The notes: a model not told the origin generated them from the sequence alone. 64,000 nt of DNA from JBGSKY01 sp041740995 (GCA_041740995.1 JBGSKY010000136.1:12908-76907); one strand, 5' to 3'; positions 44,195 to 54,125 are shown, counted from the first letter of the stretch. Numbers and translations: made by a program.

Positions 44195-45136
44195 ATGGAG
44201 ACCAAAATGAGTGCGCCACAATCAGACCGAGTATCAATGTTAAACGTCCAACAGATACGCACTTTTTGCGCTGTATTCGAATGTGGAGGCTACGCCGACG
44301 CGGCAAGGCTACTGAATCAGACAACGACAACACTCTGGGAGCAAATCAAGGTACTGCAGCGGACCTATCGCATCGAACTATTTCAACGTGTCGGGCGACG
44401 CATTATTCCGACTGCGAGCGGAGAAATTCTCTATCGACAATTTCGCCCACTTCTTGCCGGGATTGAGTCTAGCTTTGAATTGGTTGCCGAACAAAGCGAA
44501 GCGATCCAAACGGAGATACGACTGGTCACTGGCATGCGGATGATACTGGAAGAACTTGGCGCACCATTACGACAATTCACGCGTCTATATCCAACATCAA
44601 CACTGAAACTCATGACGGCAAACAATTCAGAAGCACAAGAGCTTGTTAAAAAGCAAACTGTCGACATCGCCATGTTGATTGAGCCCTCTAAGCAAACGTT
44701 GCTCGATGGCCTTACTTCCGAGCGAATGTATGCAATCGAGTATCTAGCTGTGATTCCGTCCCGCCACCGCTTAGCCAAGCAATCCAAATTGAAAGTCACT
44801 GATCTACTGGCGGAACCGTTGGTCGTTGGCAGTCCGAATACTATTGGTCGCCAACTGCTCGACCATGCCATTTTTCGGCTAGGTTTGAATACTAAAGTCA
44901 AGGTAGCAGTTGAAACAGATAATAGCGCAATAACCATTGCTTGCGTCCGCGCCGGAATTGGAATCGGCATAATTGCTGGAAAGCGGGACGGAAACTTAAT
45001 GAAGCAGGTCACAACGCGGCCTTTACTTGACGAGCTCGGGAAAGTTCACGTGGCAGCCATAACTCGTGCGGGTTGGCAACCAACCCAAGCAATCCGAACG
45101 TTGTTGCATTTGATCAGGGATTCGGGATCGAAGTAG
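44195..45136 (+). CDS. LysR-type transcriptional regulator
   Basis: 313 residues. An N-terminal winged HTH (LNVQQIRTFCAVFECGGYADAARLLNQTTTTLWEQIKVLQRTYRIELFQRVGRRIIPTASG) is followed by a periplasmic-binding-protein-like effector domain with the typical DIAMLIEP and AGIGIGIIAGK motifs. Start ATG 44195; ATG 44207 is also possible. It is transcribed away from the sugar-acid operon, the standard arrangement for a LysR activator of its neighbour, so it probably responds to a tetronate-type acid. It likely also represses itself through the dyad at its own -10. Confidence 0.92.
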   Translation: METKMSAPQSDRVSMLNVQQIRTFCAVFECGGYADAARLLNQTTTTLWEQIKVLQRTYRIELFQRVGRRIIPTASGEILYRQFRPLLAGIESSFELVAEQSEAIQTEIRLVTGMRMILEELGAPLRQFTRLYPTSTLKLMTANNSEAQELVKKQTVDIAMLIEPSKQTLLDGLTSERMYAIEYLAVIPSRHRLAKQSKLKVTDLLAEPLVVGSPNTIGRQLLDHAIFRLGLNTKVKVAVETDNSAITIACVRAGIGIGIIAGKRDGNLMKQVTTRPLLDELGKVHVAAITRAGWQPTQAIRTLLHLIRDSGSK

Positions 45137-45426
45137 ATACATACATCGCTATCGTATCTATGATGGTAGCGGAACTCAAAATGGAGATCTAACAAACTTC
45201 ATTGCAGTTGCTTGAGCGGTGTTGAGACAAATCGTGCAGCAAATTGTCATAACTGAATCTCATAGCTGCGGCGAAACTACATGAACAATCATCGATGGCC
45301 AGTGGTCCGTCACCGTTCGAAGTCATAAGGCGATCGAATTCGAAGCCGACGATTGGCTAGGTCGCGCAAAACGGATTTCACTCGAACAATTTCAGACCTG
45401 TATTTCTACGCCAAAAGGAGCGCCTG

Positions 45427-47751
45427 ATGCATAGACATCTTGTGAGCATCAAAGCTTGGCTGCTGCTAGGACTCATATATTGCGTCACGTTCAACGTTTC
45501 CAGGACGTTCGCAGACGAGCCAAAAGTCGGTAATTTGAGAACCATCAATCTGCATGTCGATCCAGTTTGGATTGACGACGATCATTTGCAATTCATTCGC
45601 GAGAATGAATTTCGGCCAAGTGAGCTTGTCACGGTCGATGCAATTCATGGGACGATTGAAGCGATAAACGCCTTTGAGTCGTCCGGCGAACTTCGACTAA
45701 GTGGCGAATCGGCCAAGCCGTCTCGAACCGGCGGGGAATCAACTGAAATTGAATTTGTGAACCATTCGCCGCAAACAGTGCAACTGTATTGGGTAGACGT
45801 CAACGGGCGGCGACAAACGTACGAAAAGATCCAGGCAGGCCAATCGATGCGGCGACAAACCTACGTTGGACACGTGTGGGAAGTCGTAGGCTCAAGCGAC
45901 GGCGCGTATTTCGGAAGCGTAGTCGCTACCGCTGCGATGACGCCAATCACGATATCCGAAATATTCCCTAAGCCCCACTCAAAGTCGCTGCGAGCAGAAG
46001 AAGCGCACAGCTTGACCACTGATGCTGCCGGTGATGCTTATGAAATTCGCATACAAGGCGAGCAATTACAGCTTCGCAGCGGTTCGGACGATTGGAGAAC
46101 GCTGCTTGCGTTGAAATATGCCAAGCGTCAAAGCATCTCGATTGACCGCCCCATGCTTTCACCGGACTCAAAAGTTGTGGCCGCTTGGAAAAAGACGACG
46201 AGTTATCGTCACAATGTGTTCACTATCGATTCGTCACCCAAAGGTGGAGGTCGAGCCAAATTGAACACACACGCGTACCTTTTACCTGGTGATCCTATGG
46301 ACCGCTATGAATTGGTGCTTTTTTCTACGGAGACATTCGAACCTTTGGAAGTCGATTTCCCTGTGATTGATTTTGGTTCGCCGAAAATTCGTTGGCGAAA
46401 CGGGCACGAGTTGCTTGTTGAAAAAGTAGATCGCGGGCACCAACGATTTCGTTTGTTTGCAATTGATCCGCTAAAGGGCGAAGTCCGAACGCCGATCGAC
46501 GAACAGTCGCATACCTTTGTCTGGACCGCGCACGCGTCGAGACTGCCGCTGGTAACGTACTTATCCAACAGCGATGAGCTGATCTATTCAAGCGAAATAA
46601 ATGGTTGGCGACACCTTTATCTAGTAAAGCTTGACGAAAACAGCCCAATGCAACCGATCACGCGTGGCTCATGGGTCGTGAGAAGCATTGTGCGGCTGGA
46701 TGAGGAAAAAAGGACGCTCGACTTGATGGTTTCAGGAATCGATGCGAATCAAGACCCCTACTTACAGCACTTGATACGTGTTGACTTGGAAGGCACATCA
46801 CTGGCCCGTTTGACCGATGGCAACGGCGATCACGAAATCCAATTCTCACCGACCCGCAAGTATTTCATCGATACTTATTCGCGCGTTGACGCACCACCAA
46901 TTCACGAATTGCGACGAACGCAGGATGGCGCACTCGTTTGTGAATTGTCGCGGGCAAAACGGATAATCCCGCCCGGCAATAAATCGGCTGGTTTGCCAGC
47001 AACTTTTGTTGCAAAGGGACGAGACGGTAAAACCGATATTTGGGGCATATTAACCTTTCCACCTGAATACGACCCAAGTTCCGACCGCCAGTATCCAATC
47101 GTAGAATCAATTTACGCTGGACCGCACACCGCCAGCGTCCCAAAACGCTATACGACAACGCCAGGGAACCAAGACTTGGCAGAAGCTGGCTTTATCGTTG
47201 TCCAAATTGACGCGATGGGAACTGCACATCGATCCAAGGCATTCCATGATGTCTGTTGGCACAATCTTAAAGACGCTGGATTTCCCGACCGTATTGCTTG
47301 GATCAAAGCCGCTGCTGAATCATTCCCCGCGATGGACCTTAGGCGAGTTGGAATTTTCGGGACCTCTGCAGGCGGCCAAAATGCTTGTGGTGCTTTGATC
47401 TTCCACAACGACTTCTACAAAGCAGCAATGGCTTCTTGCGGTTGTCACGACAACCGAATGGACAAGGCATCGTGGAACGAACAATGGATGGGTTATCCCG
47501 TGAGACGGCATTATGCCCAAAACTCCAATATTGAAAACGCAGCTAAGCTCCAAGGAGATTTGTTCCTGATTGTCGGCGAGTTGGACGAAAACGTGCCACC
47601 GGAATCAACTTTGCGACTAGTGGATGCATTAATCAAGGCAGACAAAACCTTTGAATTTTTGCTTATACCGGGGATGGGGCATAGCGACGGTGGGACCTAT
47701 GGACGAGCGCGAATGATCTCATTTTTCCAAAAAGCACTTCAAAATAAGTAA
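45427..47751 (+). CDS. Exported S9 prolyl oligopeptidase with VHL beta-domain
   Basis: 774 residues. A signal peptide (AWLLLGLIYCVTFNVSRTFAD, to about 30) is followed by a domain at about 104-175 that matches the von Hippel-Lindau beta-domain: N112-H-S-P, W122, Y132, A137-G138, R142-R143, Y146, G148-H149 and W151 align with the human protein, including the residues that hold hydroxyproline. Then come DPP4-type propeller strands (MLSPDSKVVAAW, YSSEINGWRHLYLVK) and the S9 alpha/beta-hydrolase domain: nucleophile Ser647 in GTSAGG, Asp720 in GELDENVPP, His752 in GMGHSDG. An AGGAG site precedes ATG 45427. It probably cleaves proline-containing peptides in the periplasm or at the surface. Monocistronic. 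Confidence 0.9.
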   Translation: MHRHLVSIKAWLLLGLIYCVTFNVSRTFADEPKVGNLRTINLHVDPVWIDDDHLQFIRENEFRPSELVTVDAIHGTIEAINAFESSGELRLSGESAKPSRTGGESTEIEFVNHSPQTVQLYWVDVNGRRQTYEKIQAGQSMRRQTYVGHVWEVVGSSDGAYFGSVVATAAMTPITISEIFPKPHSKSLRAEEAHSLTTDAAGDAYEIRIQGEQLQLRSGSDDWRTLLALKYAKRQSISIDRPMLSPDSKVVAAWKKTTSYRHNVFTIDSSPKGGGRAKLNTHAYLLPGDPMDRYELVLFSTETFEPLEVDFPVIDFGSPKIRWRNGHELLVEKVDRGHQRFRLFAIDPLKGEVRTPIDEQSHTFVWTAHASRLPLVTYLSNSDELIYSSEINGWRHLYLVKLDENSPMQPITRGSWVVRSIVRLDEEKRTLDLMVSGIDANQDPYLQHLIRVDLEGTSLARLTDGNGDHEIQFSPTRKYFIDTYSRVDAPPIHELRRTQDGALVCELSRAKRIIPPGNKSAGLPATFVAKGRDGKTDIWGILTFPPEYDPSSDRQYPIVESIYAGPHTASVPKRYTTTPGNQDLAEAGFIVVQIDAMGTAHRSKAFHDVCWHNLKDAGFPDRIAWIKAAAESFPAMDLRRVGIFGTSAGGQNACGALIFHNDFYKAAMASCGCHDNRMDKASWNEQWMGYPVRRHYAQNSNIENAAKLQGDLFLIVGELDENVPPESTLRLVDALIKADKTFEFLLIPGMGHSDGGTYGRARMISFFQKALQNK

Positions 47752-47936
47752 TGCTTTCCAAGCATTTTATCTGTTGAAGAAAAACCATCGACGGCAGATT
47801 TCGCATTCTATAATTGATCTTCGCATAGTCATGCTTTTTGAATCGCCGCAAGTAGATTCGTATTGCTACAATATTCTCGCCAGTTGATCTTGTTTCAATC
47901 CAGGCACTGGCTGAATCTACAGGTAACGAGGAAAGC

Positions 47937-50582
47937 ATGCCTCCTGAGGTCAGCGTTCAAAACCGGATATTGCCAAAACATGGACCGCTCAAGCTATTCG
48001 TCCAAAACCCGCTTACAGCTGGCCTAATTCTCTTTATCGTCGGCATCTTACTTCGAGAACAACTTGACGATAGTTTTCCTGACTTCGCAGTTGTTCTGAT
48101 ATCATCCGTAGCCACTCTCACCAGTCTTTTATTGCCACGTTCTTCAAGCAGCAAAAGCATTTCAACTTGGTCGTTATGCGCGCTGATTGTCTTTGGTGCT
48201 GGATGGATTCATCAACTAAAGCAAATCAACACTCGTGCGCTATTGGCGCGATCTGTAGCTCCCGACAATTGGCAGCCTGTCCATCTGCGTGGTTATGTCG
48301 AAAGCATTCCGCAATTCAGGCCCGAGGAATCTCCTTTCATCGAGCGACCTTCCGATTCCGAGCAAAGTCCACCGGTCCAATGGAATACGACGGTTGACAT
48401 TTCGGTCCGACAATTGATAACCAACAATGAGCCCGACTCGGAATTACGTCAGAGCACTGGCTTGATACGAGTCAGTATTCCGGGTCGAAATCGCTCGTTC
48501 CGTCCAGGGGATTACGTTGAATGCTTTTTGAAGTGGCGGCAGATTCAGCCACCGACTAATCCAGGAGAATACGATTTCGCAAAAAGGCTGAGACACTTCG
48601 GCATTTTTGCACAAGCATACGCGGAAAGCGGTTCGCAGATTATGCCGCTGGATGGTAATCAGTGGTGGCGAATTGATCGGCACCTAGGTCGATTTGCGAT
48701 GGCCGGCGATCGAGCGATTGAGCGATATGTTTCGCCGTCGCAAGCACCATTAGCAGCCGCTTTAGTGTTAGGCCAACGCGGCCAAATTGAATGGGACTTG
48801 CAACAATCATTATTGGAAACCGGAACGATCCACTTGTTAGCGATCTCAGGTTTACACGTAGAAATGGTGGTTCTCAGTATTGCAATTTTCTGCTTCGCAA
48901 TCCGAATCAATCTTCGCATGACTCTAATTGTGATCTCGATCGCGGTTGTAATGTACGCGATCATTTGTGGAGCCAAGCCACCAGTCCTGCGGGCAACACT
49001 TTTCGTAGTGCTGGTTGCGGGAGCAAAGTTTTTTGGCTGGTCAACCAGATCCTACAATATCCTTTCTTTTGTTGCGTTGATACTCCTTGTTTTCCGAACC
49101 AACTACTTGTGGGACACTGGTACGCAGCTCTCATTTCTCGCAGTTGCAACTTTAATTTTGCTCGCCCATGCGATTCGCAATGACCGGAAAGCACCCGACC
49201 CTCTCGACGAAATATTGCAATCGCAAGAGGCGCCAATACAACAAGCAGCAAGAGCCATCGGTCGTTCTATGCGCGAATTTATTTCGGCCAGCGCTTGGGT
49301 GTGGCTACTGACAACACCGATTGTTGTTTCATCATTTCATGTCCTTGCACCGGTCGCAATTCTAATGAACTTAGTGCTGCTGATCCCTTTATGGATCGGG
49401 TTGCTCAGCGGTCTCGGAGTTGTACTATTGGGAACTTGGCTTCCGCTGGCGGGATACCTTTTTGGTTGGCTGTGTAGCCTAGCGCTGGGCTTCGCTAAAA
49501 TTGCAATCGAAACCGTAGCTATCGTCCCGATTTTACATTGGTGGTCGATTTCCCCGCCCGATTGGTGGGTCATTTGCTTCTATGTTTTGTTCATTGGAAT
49601 GCTGATTTTTTGGGGGTTCGAAAAAACTGCTCGTCGGCCAATTTTTTTGTGCTTGTTAGGCTGGTTAGTATTTGGCTTGATCCCATGGCTGCAAATTTTT
49701 CCGCAGTCTCCGATCATACGAATGGCTTGGGGAGTTGATACGACCACCAATGACGCTGAGTTTGCGATGACGTTTATTAATGTCGGTCATGGAACCAGCG
49801 TTGTTATTCAGACTCCATCTCGACAGTGTTGGCTCTATGACGCTGGAAAAATGGGTTCGCCCAGTCGAGCTTTTTATCCTATCGCAAATGTCCTGTGGTA
49901 TTTCAAGCAACAAAAGATAGACAAGCTGTTCTTATCGCATGCGGACGCCGATCACTTCAACGCGTTTGAAGCGATCGAGAAACGTTTCGACATTGAACAA
50001 GTTGTCACAACGCAACGATTCTTAAGCTCGACCGATATTGCCGTGCAACCGGTACTAAAGCAGCTAGACTTTCGGCGGCGCGACGTTCTGGTTGTCCAAG
50101 CCGGCGATCAAGTTCTAGACGATCAAGTGAAAGCGATTGTCTTGCACCCTCCCAGGCAAACAGATGGTGGATCTGACAACTCGGTTTCTCTAAGCCTAGC
50201 TTTGGAGTATAACGGTTATCGTTTTTTACTACCGGGCGACCTTGAAGGCGAAGGGACCCGACAATTGCTGAATCAACCAGCCAACAGGGTCGACGTGCTG
50301 ATGGCTCCTCATCATGGGTCGCTGGCAGAATCACCGGAGCCGTTGTTGGGATGGTGTAAGCCGAAGCATGTAGTCATCAGTGGCGGAGTACGAGCAGTGA
50401 ACCGACGTGTAATTGAAGCCTTTTCGGGAAACGGCTCTAGAGACGTTTGGATCACCTCTCGCGAGAATGCGATTCGATTCGAAGTACGTTCCGATGGCCA
50501 TTTGTATGCCTTGCATTGGGCTGACGGAGACTGGCAAACTTTACAGCCGGACGTTTTAATGCAGCAAGCGAACACGAAATGA
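47937..50582 (+). CDS. comEC: ComEC/Rec2 DNA uptake channel
   Basis: Inner-membrane protein that takes single-stranded DNA into the cytoplasm during natural transformation. 881 residues. N-terminal helices and a DUF4131/OB-like part (QPVHLRGYVESIPQFRP...STGLIRVSIPGRNRSFRPGDYVEC), the Competence domain with many helices (ETGTIHLLAISGLHVEM, CGAKPPVLRATLFVVL), and a C-terminal metallo-beta-lactamase domain with HADADH (668-673) and APHHGS. The metal motif looks complete except that the third position is Asp-Ala-Asp. Ribosome site GAGG before ATG 47937. No other com genes are in the window, but a pilus platform is present at 9.7 kb and may work with it. Confidence 0.93.
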   Translation: MPPEVSVQNRILPKHGPLKLFVQNPLTAGLILFIVGILLREQLDDSFPDFAVVLISSVATLTSLLLPRSSSSKSISTWSLCALIVFGAGWIHQLKQINTRALLARSVAPDNWQPVHLRGYVESIPQFRPEESPFIERPSDSEQSPPVQWNTTVDISVRQLITNNEPDSELRQSTGLIRVSIPGRNRSFRPGDYVECFLKWRQIQPPTNPGEYDFAKRLRHFGIFAQAYAESGSQIMPLDGNQWWRIDRHLGRFAMAGDRAIERYVSPSQAPLAAALVLGQRGQIEWDLQQSLLETGTIHLLAISGLHVEMVVLSIAIFCFAIRINLRMTLIVISIAVVMYAIICGAKPPVLRATLFVVLVAGAKFFGWSTRSYNILSFVALILLVFRTNYLWDTGTQLSFLAVATLILLAHAIRNDRKAPDPLDEILQSQEAPIQQAARAIGRSMREFISASAWVWLLTTPIVVSSFHVLAPVAILMNLVLLIPLWIGLLSGLGVVLLGTWLPLAGYLFGWLCSLALGFAKIAIETVAIVPILHWWSISPPDWWVICFYVLFIGMLIFWGFEKTARRPIFLCLLGWLVFGLIPWLQIFPQSPIIRMAWGVDTTTNDAEFAMTFINVGHGTSVVIQTPSRQCWLYDAGKMGSPSRAFYPIANVLWYFKQQKIDKLFLSHADADHFNAFEAIEKRFDIEQVVTTQRFLSSTDIAVQPVLKQLDFRRRDVLVVQAGDQVLDDQVKAIVLHPPRQTDGGSDNSVSLSLALEYNGYRFLLPGDLEGEGTRQLLNQPANRVDVLMAPHHGSLAESPEPLLGWCKPKHVVISGGVRAVNRRVIEAFSGNGSRDVWITSRENAIRFEVRSDGHLYALHWADGDWQTLQPDVLMQQANTK

Positions 50583-50633
50583 GCGGAGAGTCCTACCGAA
50601 AATCCCTGCCCCTATTGATCTGATGAACTCCGA

Positions 50634-51245
50634 GTGACAATCGACTTATCGCATATTCGATTGGTAAACTCTGCGAAACATGACATGAATAAGACCGACA
50701 AAGATCTCGTCCATCTCGATTGGCTGGTCCATTCGTTTTACCGTGATCGCGACGAACTAGGCGAATTCACTTCGGTTAGCGTTAGCGGAACTCCGCAAGT
50801 GTATCAACAATTACTTGCCCACAGCCAACATATGACCGTTACGGTAGAGAAACATCACAGCAGTTTGGTCGATGTCGAACTGTTGCAAAGCCGCTTAGAA
50901 AATCCGTTCTATCTGCGTGAGATCTTACTGCGACGTCAAACAGATCATCGAGTAGTCCAATACGGAATTGTACGTCTATTTCTGCCAGCGCTTGAAGAAG
51001 AAGTCAGCGCAGAAATCCTAGCCGGAAAGGTTCCATTGGGTCGCGTGCTCATTGAACACAATGTGCTGCGAGAAGTTCGACTCGGAGAAATTTGGCGAAT
51101 TACGTGCAGCCCAAGTTTAGCCCGCTATTTAGAGAGCGAACCCGGCGCGACGACCTATGGACGAACCGCATTGATATATTTTAACGATCGCCCAGCATTA
51201 GAATTGCTGGAGATAGTTGCCCCAGAACCGCCGACGGGCCTGTAG
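50634..51245 (+). CDS. Chorismate-lyase-like (UbiC/DUF98 fold) protein
   Basis: 203 residues resembling the chorismate lyase/UTRA fold. The core VEVLQ-like DVELLQSRL..PFYLREILLR strand pair carries the conserved Arg, a GKVPLGRVLIEHNVLREV segment follows, and the end has TTYGRTALIYFNDRPALELLEIVAPE with the conserved Glu. Known members release pyruvate from chorismate to give 4-hydroxybenzoate or 3-hydroxybenzoate. GTG at 50634 opens the frame; ATG at 50685 is the alternative and would still keep the whole domain. It follows comEC by 51 nt but has no functional link to it. Substrate is inferred from fold only. Confidence 0.7.
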   Translation: MTIDLSHIRLVNSAKHDMNKTDKDLVHLDWLVHSFYRDRDELGEFTSVSVSGTPQVYQQLLAHSQHMTVTVEKHHSSLVDVELLQSRLENPFYLREILLRRQTDHRVVQYGIVRLFLPALEEEVSAEILAGKVPLGRVLIEHNVLREVRLGEIWRITCSPSLARYLESEPGATTYGRTALIYFNDRPALELLEIVAPEPPTGL

Positions 51246-51265
51246 TTTTAGAATGGATCGCCAGC

Positions 51266-52255
51266 TTAACTTGCACGAAAATATTGCACTCGATTATTGC
51301 CGCTGTCCACAACAAAAAGCACGCCTTCAGAGTTCAACGCAATTGACCATGGCGCATTGAATTGTCCGGGCTGACGTCCAGGTTGCCCCCAAGCATTAAT
51401 GAACTCGCCTGAACGCATCAAATGCTGCACTCGATGTCCGCCGTATTCGGATACGTAGATCGAATCCTCAGGCCCTAAAATCAAACCGTAGGGGTATTGA
51501 AATTGGCCTGGTGCGGCGCCATGAGAGCCGATCGATTTGACAAATTTTGGCTTTGACGCATTCCAGTCGTAAACGACAATTCGATGATTGCAAGCGTCTG
51601 CAATCCACAACAGACCGTTGGCGTCTTTCGCAATCGACTGCGGCCGAGAGAATTGAAACGTGTCATTTCCGTGTGTTCCGAAACTCGCAATAAATTCGCC
51701 GCTAGCGGAGTACTTTTGCAACCGGTCGTATTGACCATATTCGGATACAACGAATGTTCCGTCAGGCATTTCGAGGCAATCTGTCACGAATGCCATCTGA
51801 CCGGGCTCTGGACCAAATGAACCACCGAGCGTCTTTTCTGGAAGAAGTTCACCATAAGGGGAGTAAAACAGGACGCGGAAATAGTGAGTATCGGCCACCA
51901 TCACGTTGCCGTTCATATCGATGCTCAGGCCGGTAGGTTTTCCATTGGCTATTTCAGGCGTCCGCCACCCTCGTAAGAAATTCCCATCTGATGAAAAGAC
52001 TTGAATACGTCCTGTTTTATCGACCACGTAAACCTGATCCTGATTGTCGATCGTTAAGGCTCTTGGCTTCTGAAAACGGCCATCGGAAAGGCCTAATCGT
52101 CCCCAACTACCAAGGAAATTCCCAGCATTCTGCGATTCAGTTCGCGACAGACATCCGGTGACACTCGGCAGCAACGTTGCTGCCGTAGCGGCGATCAACT
52201 GTTTGAAAAGCTGCCGCCGTCGAAAAGTTTGGATGTTGTGCGATGAACGCGGCAT
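51266..52255 (-). CDS. NHL-repeat lipoprotein with Tat-type signal
   Basis: 329 residues. N-terminus MPRSSHNIQTFRRRQLFKQLIAATAATLLPSVTGC has twin arginines and a lipobox-like VTGC at residues 32-35, so a Tat-exported lipoprotein is likely. The rest is an NHL six-bladed propeller: repeated units such as RFQKPRALTIDNQDQVYVVDKTG, QFSRPQSIAKDANGLLWIADACNHRIVVYD, QFQYPYGLILGPEDSIYVSEYGGHRVQHL and QFNAPWSIALNSEGVLFVVDSGNNRVQYF. NHL propellers bind RNA, proteins or ligands; here the role is unknown. Convergent with the chorismate-lyase-like gene and divergent from the histidine kinase. Confidence 0.86.
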   Translation of the reverse strand: MPRSSHNIQTFRRRQLFKQLIAATAATLLPSVTGCLSRTESQNAGNFLGSWGRLGLSDGRFQKPRALTIDNQDQVYVVDKTGRIQVFSSDGNFLRGWRTPEIANGKPTGLSIDMNGNVMVADTHYFRVLFYSPYGELLPEKTLGGSFGPEPGQMAFVTDCLEMPDGTFVVSEYGQYDRLQKYSASGEFIASFGTHGNDTFQFSRPQSIAKDANGLLWIADACNHRIVVYDWNASKPKFVKSIGSHGAAPGQFQYPYGLILGPEDSIYVSEYGGHRVQHLMRSGEFINAWGQPGRQPGQFNAPWSIALNSEGVLFVVDSGNNRVQYFRAS

Positions 52256-52343
52256 ACGATTTTAAGAACCAATTAAGATGATAAGATGAAGCCGCATAAT
52301 TTATTGCTTTACAAGAATCGCCGCGGAGCTTGCTAGACCGCCC

Positions 52344-53342
52344 ATGTTCGAACGCAAAAGCCTCAAATGGCCAATCACGCTAGCAGTCGTAATGATCGTC
52401 TTAATCGGCGGACTTACAACCGGCTGGATTCTTTTGAATGTTTTCGGTGCCTTGGAAAGCCAAGCCTCGGCTGGGCTTTATTGGACATGGTTGAGCATCG
52501 GCTCGGTCATGTTTGCTGGTGTGCTGACCGGTGTTATTCTCTATCTAATCTTAACGATCAAACAGCATAATTTGTCCGCTCGACAAAGTAATTTTATTGA
52601 TGCGGTGACTCATGAATTGAAGAGCCCAATCTGTTCTCTGAAGCTATATCTGCAAACTTTGAATCGCCGCAACGTCGATGAGAACCAACGCCAGGAATTT
52701 TACAGTTCGATGCTGCACGAAGTTGATAGGTTGGACCAATTGATTTCGCAACTACTTGATGTCGCGCGAATATCACACAAAGACGAAAGATCTGCTTCCG
52801 AAACTACGACCATTCGAACAGACCAGTTGATAAAGGCTTGCGTGTCCGAAGTCTGTGCTCGACATCAGATTGAAGCCGAAGTGATCCATTGTGACTTGCA
52901 ACCGATTGAATTACTTGGTCGTCACATCGATTTGGAAATCGCGTTTCGCAATCTGATCGACAACGCAATCAAGTACGCTGGCAACCCGCCAGAAATTTTC
53001 ATCCGCACGGTATTGTTAGAACAGTCGCGCGAGTTCCGAGCGGTCATTGGCAATAATGGCGCGACGGTTGCGAAGCATCTTCGCCGTCAAGTTTTTCAAC
53101 GATTCTATCGAATTGGCAGTGAACTTGAACGGACCAAGCCAGGTACTGGACTCGGTCTGTATTTGGTCCGACTGGTCATTCGAAGAATGAAGGGCAAGGT
53201 CGCCATGATTGATCCGCATGGCTCTAATTCGACGACGACCAATGCAAAAACTGAAGTGGAATTGATCCTGCCTAACGCTCGATTCTATGACCAAGCCTCG
53301 CAAGTGGACAACGTTCATTTACTTGAAAGATCGGCGCTGTGA
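52344..53342 (+). CDS. Sensor histidine kinase, short sensor
   Basis: 332 residues. Two membrane helices (about 11-33 and 48-72) with only about 15 residues between them, so it has no real periplasmic sensor domain. HisKA box FIDAVTHELKSP with His90, N box LEIAFRNLIDNAIKYAG and G2 box KPGTGLGLYLV are clear. The G1 box reads IGNNGATV (235-242): the usual Asp that binds adenine is Asn237. The response regulator follows with a GTGA overlap, so the pair is translationally coupled. It may sense a membrane state or a partner protein. The Asn237 change may lower ATP binding. Confidence 0.88.
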   Translation: MFERKSLKWPITLAVVMIVLIGGLTTGWILLNVFGALESQASAGLYWTWLSIGSVMFAGVLTGVILYLILTIKQHNLSARQSNFIDAVTHELKSPICSLKLYLQTLNRRNVDENQRQEFYSSMLHEVDRLDQLISQLLDVARISHKDERSASETTTIRTDQLIKACVSEVCARHQIEAEVIHCDLQPIELLGRHIDLEIAFRNLIDNAIKYAGNPPEIFIRTVLLEQSREFRAVIGNNGATVAKHLRRQVFQRFYRIGSELERTKPGTGLGLYLVRLVIRRMKGKVAMIDPHGSNSTTTNAKTEVELILPNARFYDQASQVDNVHLLERSAL

Positions 53343-54109
53343 TCCACAAAAAGCACATCTTGGTTGTTGAAGATGAACAACACGTCGGCGCGATGATTAA
53401 ATACAACCTCGAAGCGGAGGGCTACCGGGTCACGTTGGTAGCCGATGGTCCGACGGCGCTTCGACTTTACGAAGCCGATCAACAGAGCTTTGACCTTCTA
53501 ATTTTAGATTTGATGTTGCCTGGCATGAGCGGTTATCGCATTTGTGAATCCGTCCGTGCAACTAATGAGACGATTCCAATTTTGATGGCCAGCGCTCGCT
53601 CGCTATCCGAAGATCGCACGCGAGGCTTTGACGTTGGTGCAAATCAATATCTAACCAAGCCGTTTGATTTGGACGAACTTCTTTCCCGAGTCAGAAATCT
53701 TCTTCGTCTTCGCACAACCGCAGTATCTGAGGCTAGGTCGGTTGAGCGTTCAAGCCAAGGCTCGTCGCCGCTGAAGGAGTTGCAATTTGGTGATGCGACC
53801 GTCAATTTCGAAACCCACGAAGTCTATGTGAACAAGCGACGGGTCAAACTGACCAGCAAAGAGATGCAGTTGTTAGCCTATTTTGCAACGAACGAAGGGC
53901 GAGTGATCCCCCGACAAGAGTTGCTGTCCAATGTGTGGGAATTTCCTGGCGACATGCAAACTAGAAGCGTTGACCAGTTTATGTTGCGATTGCGAAAAGT
54001 GTTTGAACCAGATCCAGCCAAGCCACAGCATTTCTTGACGCTCCGGGACGCGGGCTATCGTTTCGTAGCAACTCAGGAAACCGACGACCTGACAACTCCA
54101 GTGGCTTGA
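53339..54109 (+). CDS. OmpR-family response regulator
   Basis: 256 residues. The receiver domain has the acidic pair Glu11/Asp12, phospho-acceptor Asp57 in LILDLMLPG, the Ser in MASARS where Thr is usual, and Lys in YLTKPFDLDELL. The C-terminal winged helix (LQFGDATVNFETHEVYVNKRRVKLTSKEMQLLAYFA...FMLRLRKVFEPDP...TLRDAGYRFV) is complete. The start is GTG at 53339, overlapping the kinase stop as GTGA. It is the cognate partner of that kinase. Targets unknown; the divergent NHL lipoprotein gene is close but on the other side of the kinase. Confidence 0.94.
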   Translation: MIHKKHILVVEDEQHVGAMIKYNLEAEGYRVTLVADGPTALRLYEADQQSFDLLILDLMLPGMSGYRICESVRATNETIPILMASARSLSEDRTRGFDVGANQYLTKPFDLDELLSRVRNLLRLRTTAVSEARSVERSSQGSSPLKELQFGDATVNFETHEVYVNKRRVKLTSKEMQLLAYFATNEGRVIPRQELLSNVWEFPGDMQTRSVDQFMLRLRKVFEPDPAKPQHFLTLRDAGYRFVATQETDDLTTPVA

Positions 54110-54125
54110 CGCCCAATGTGAGCGC

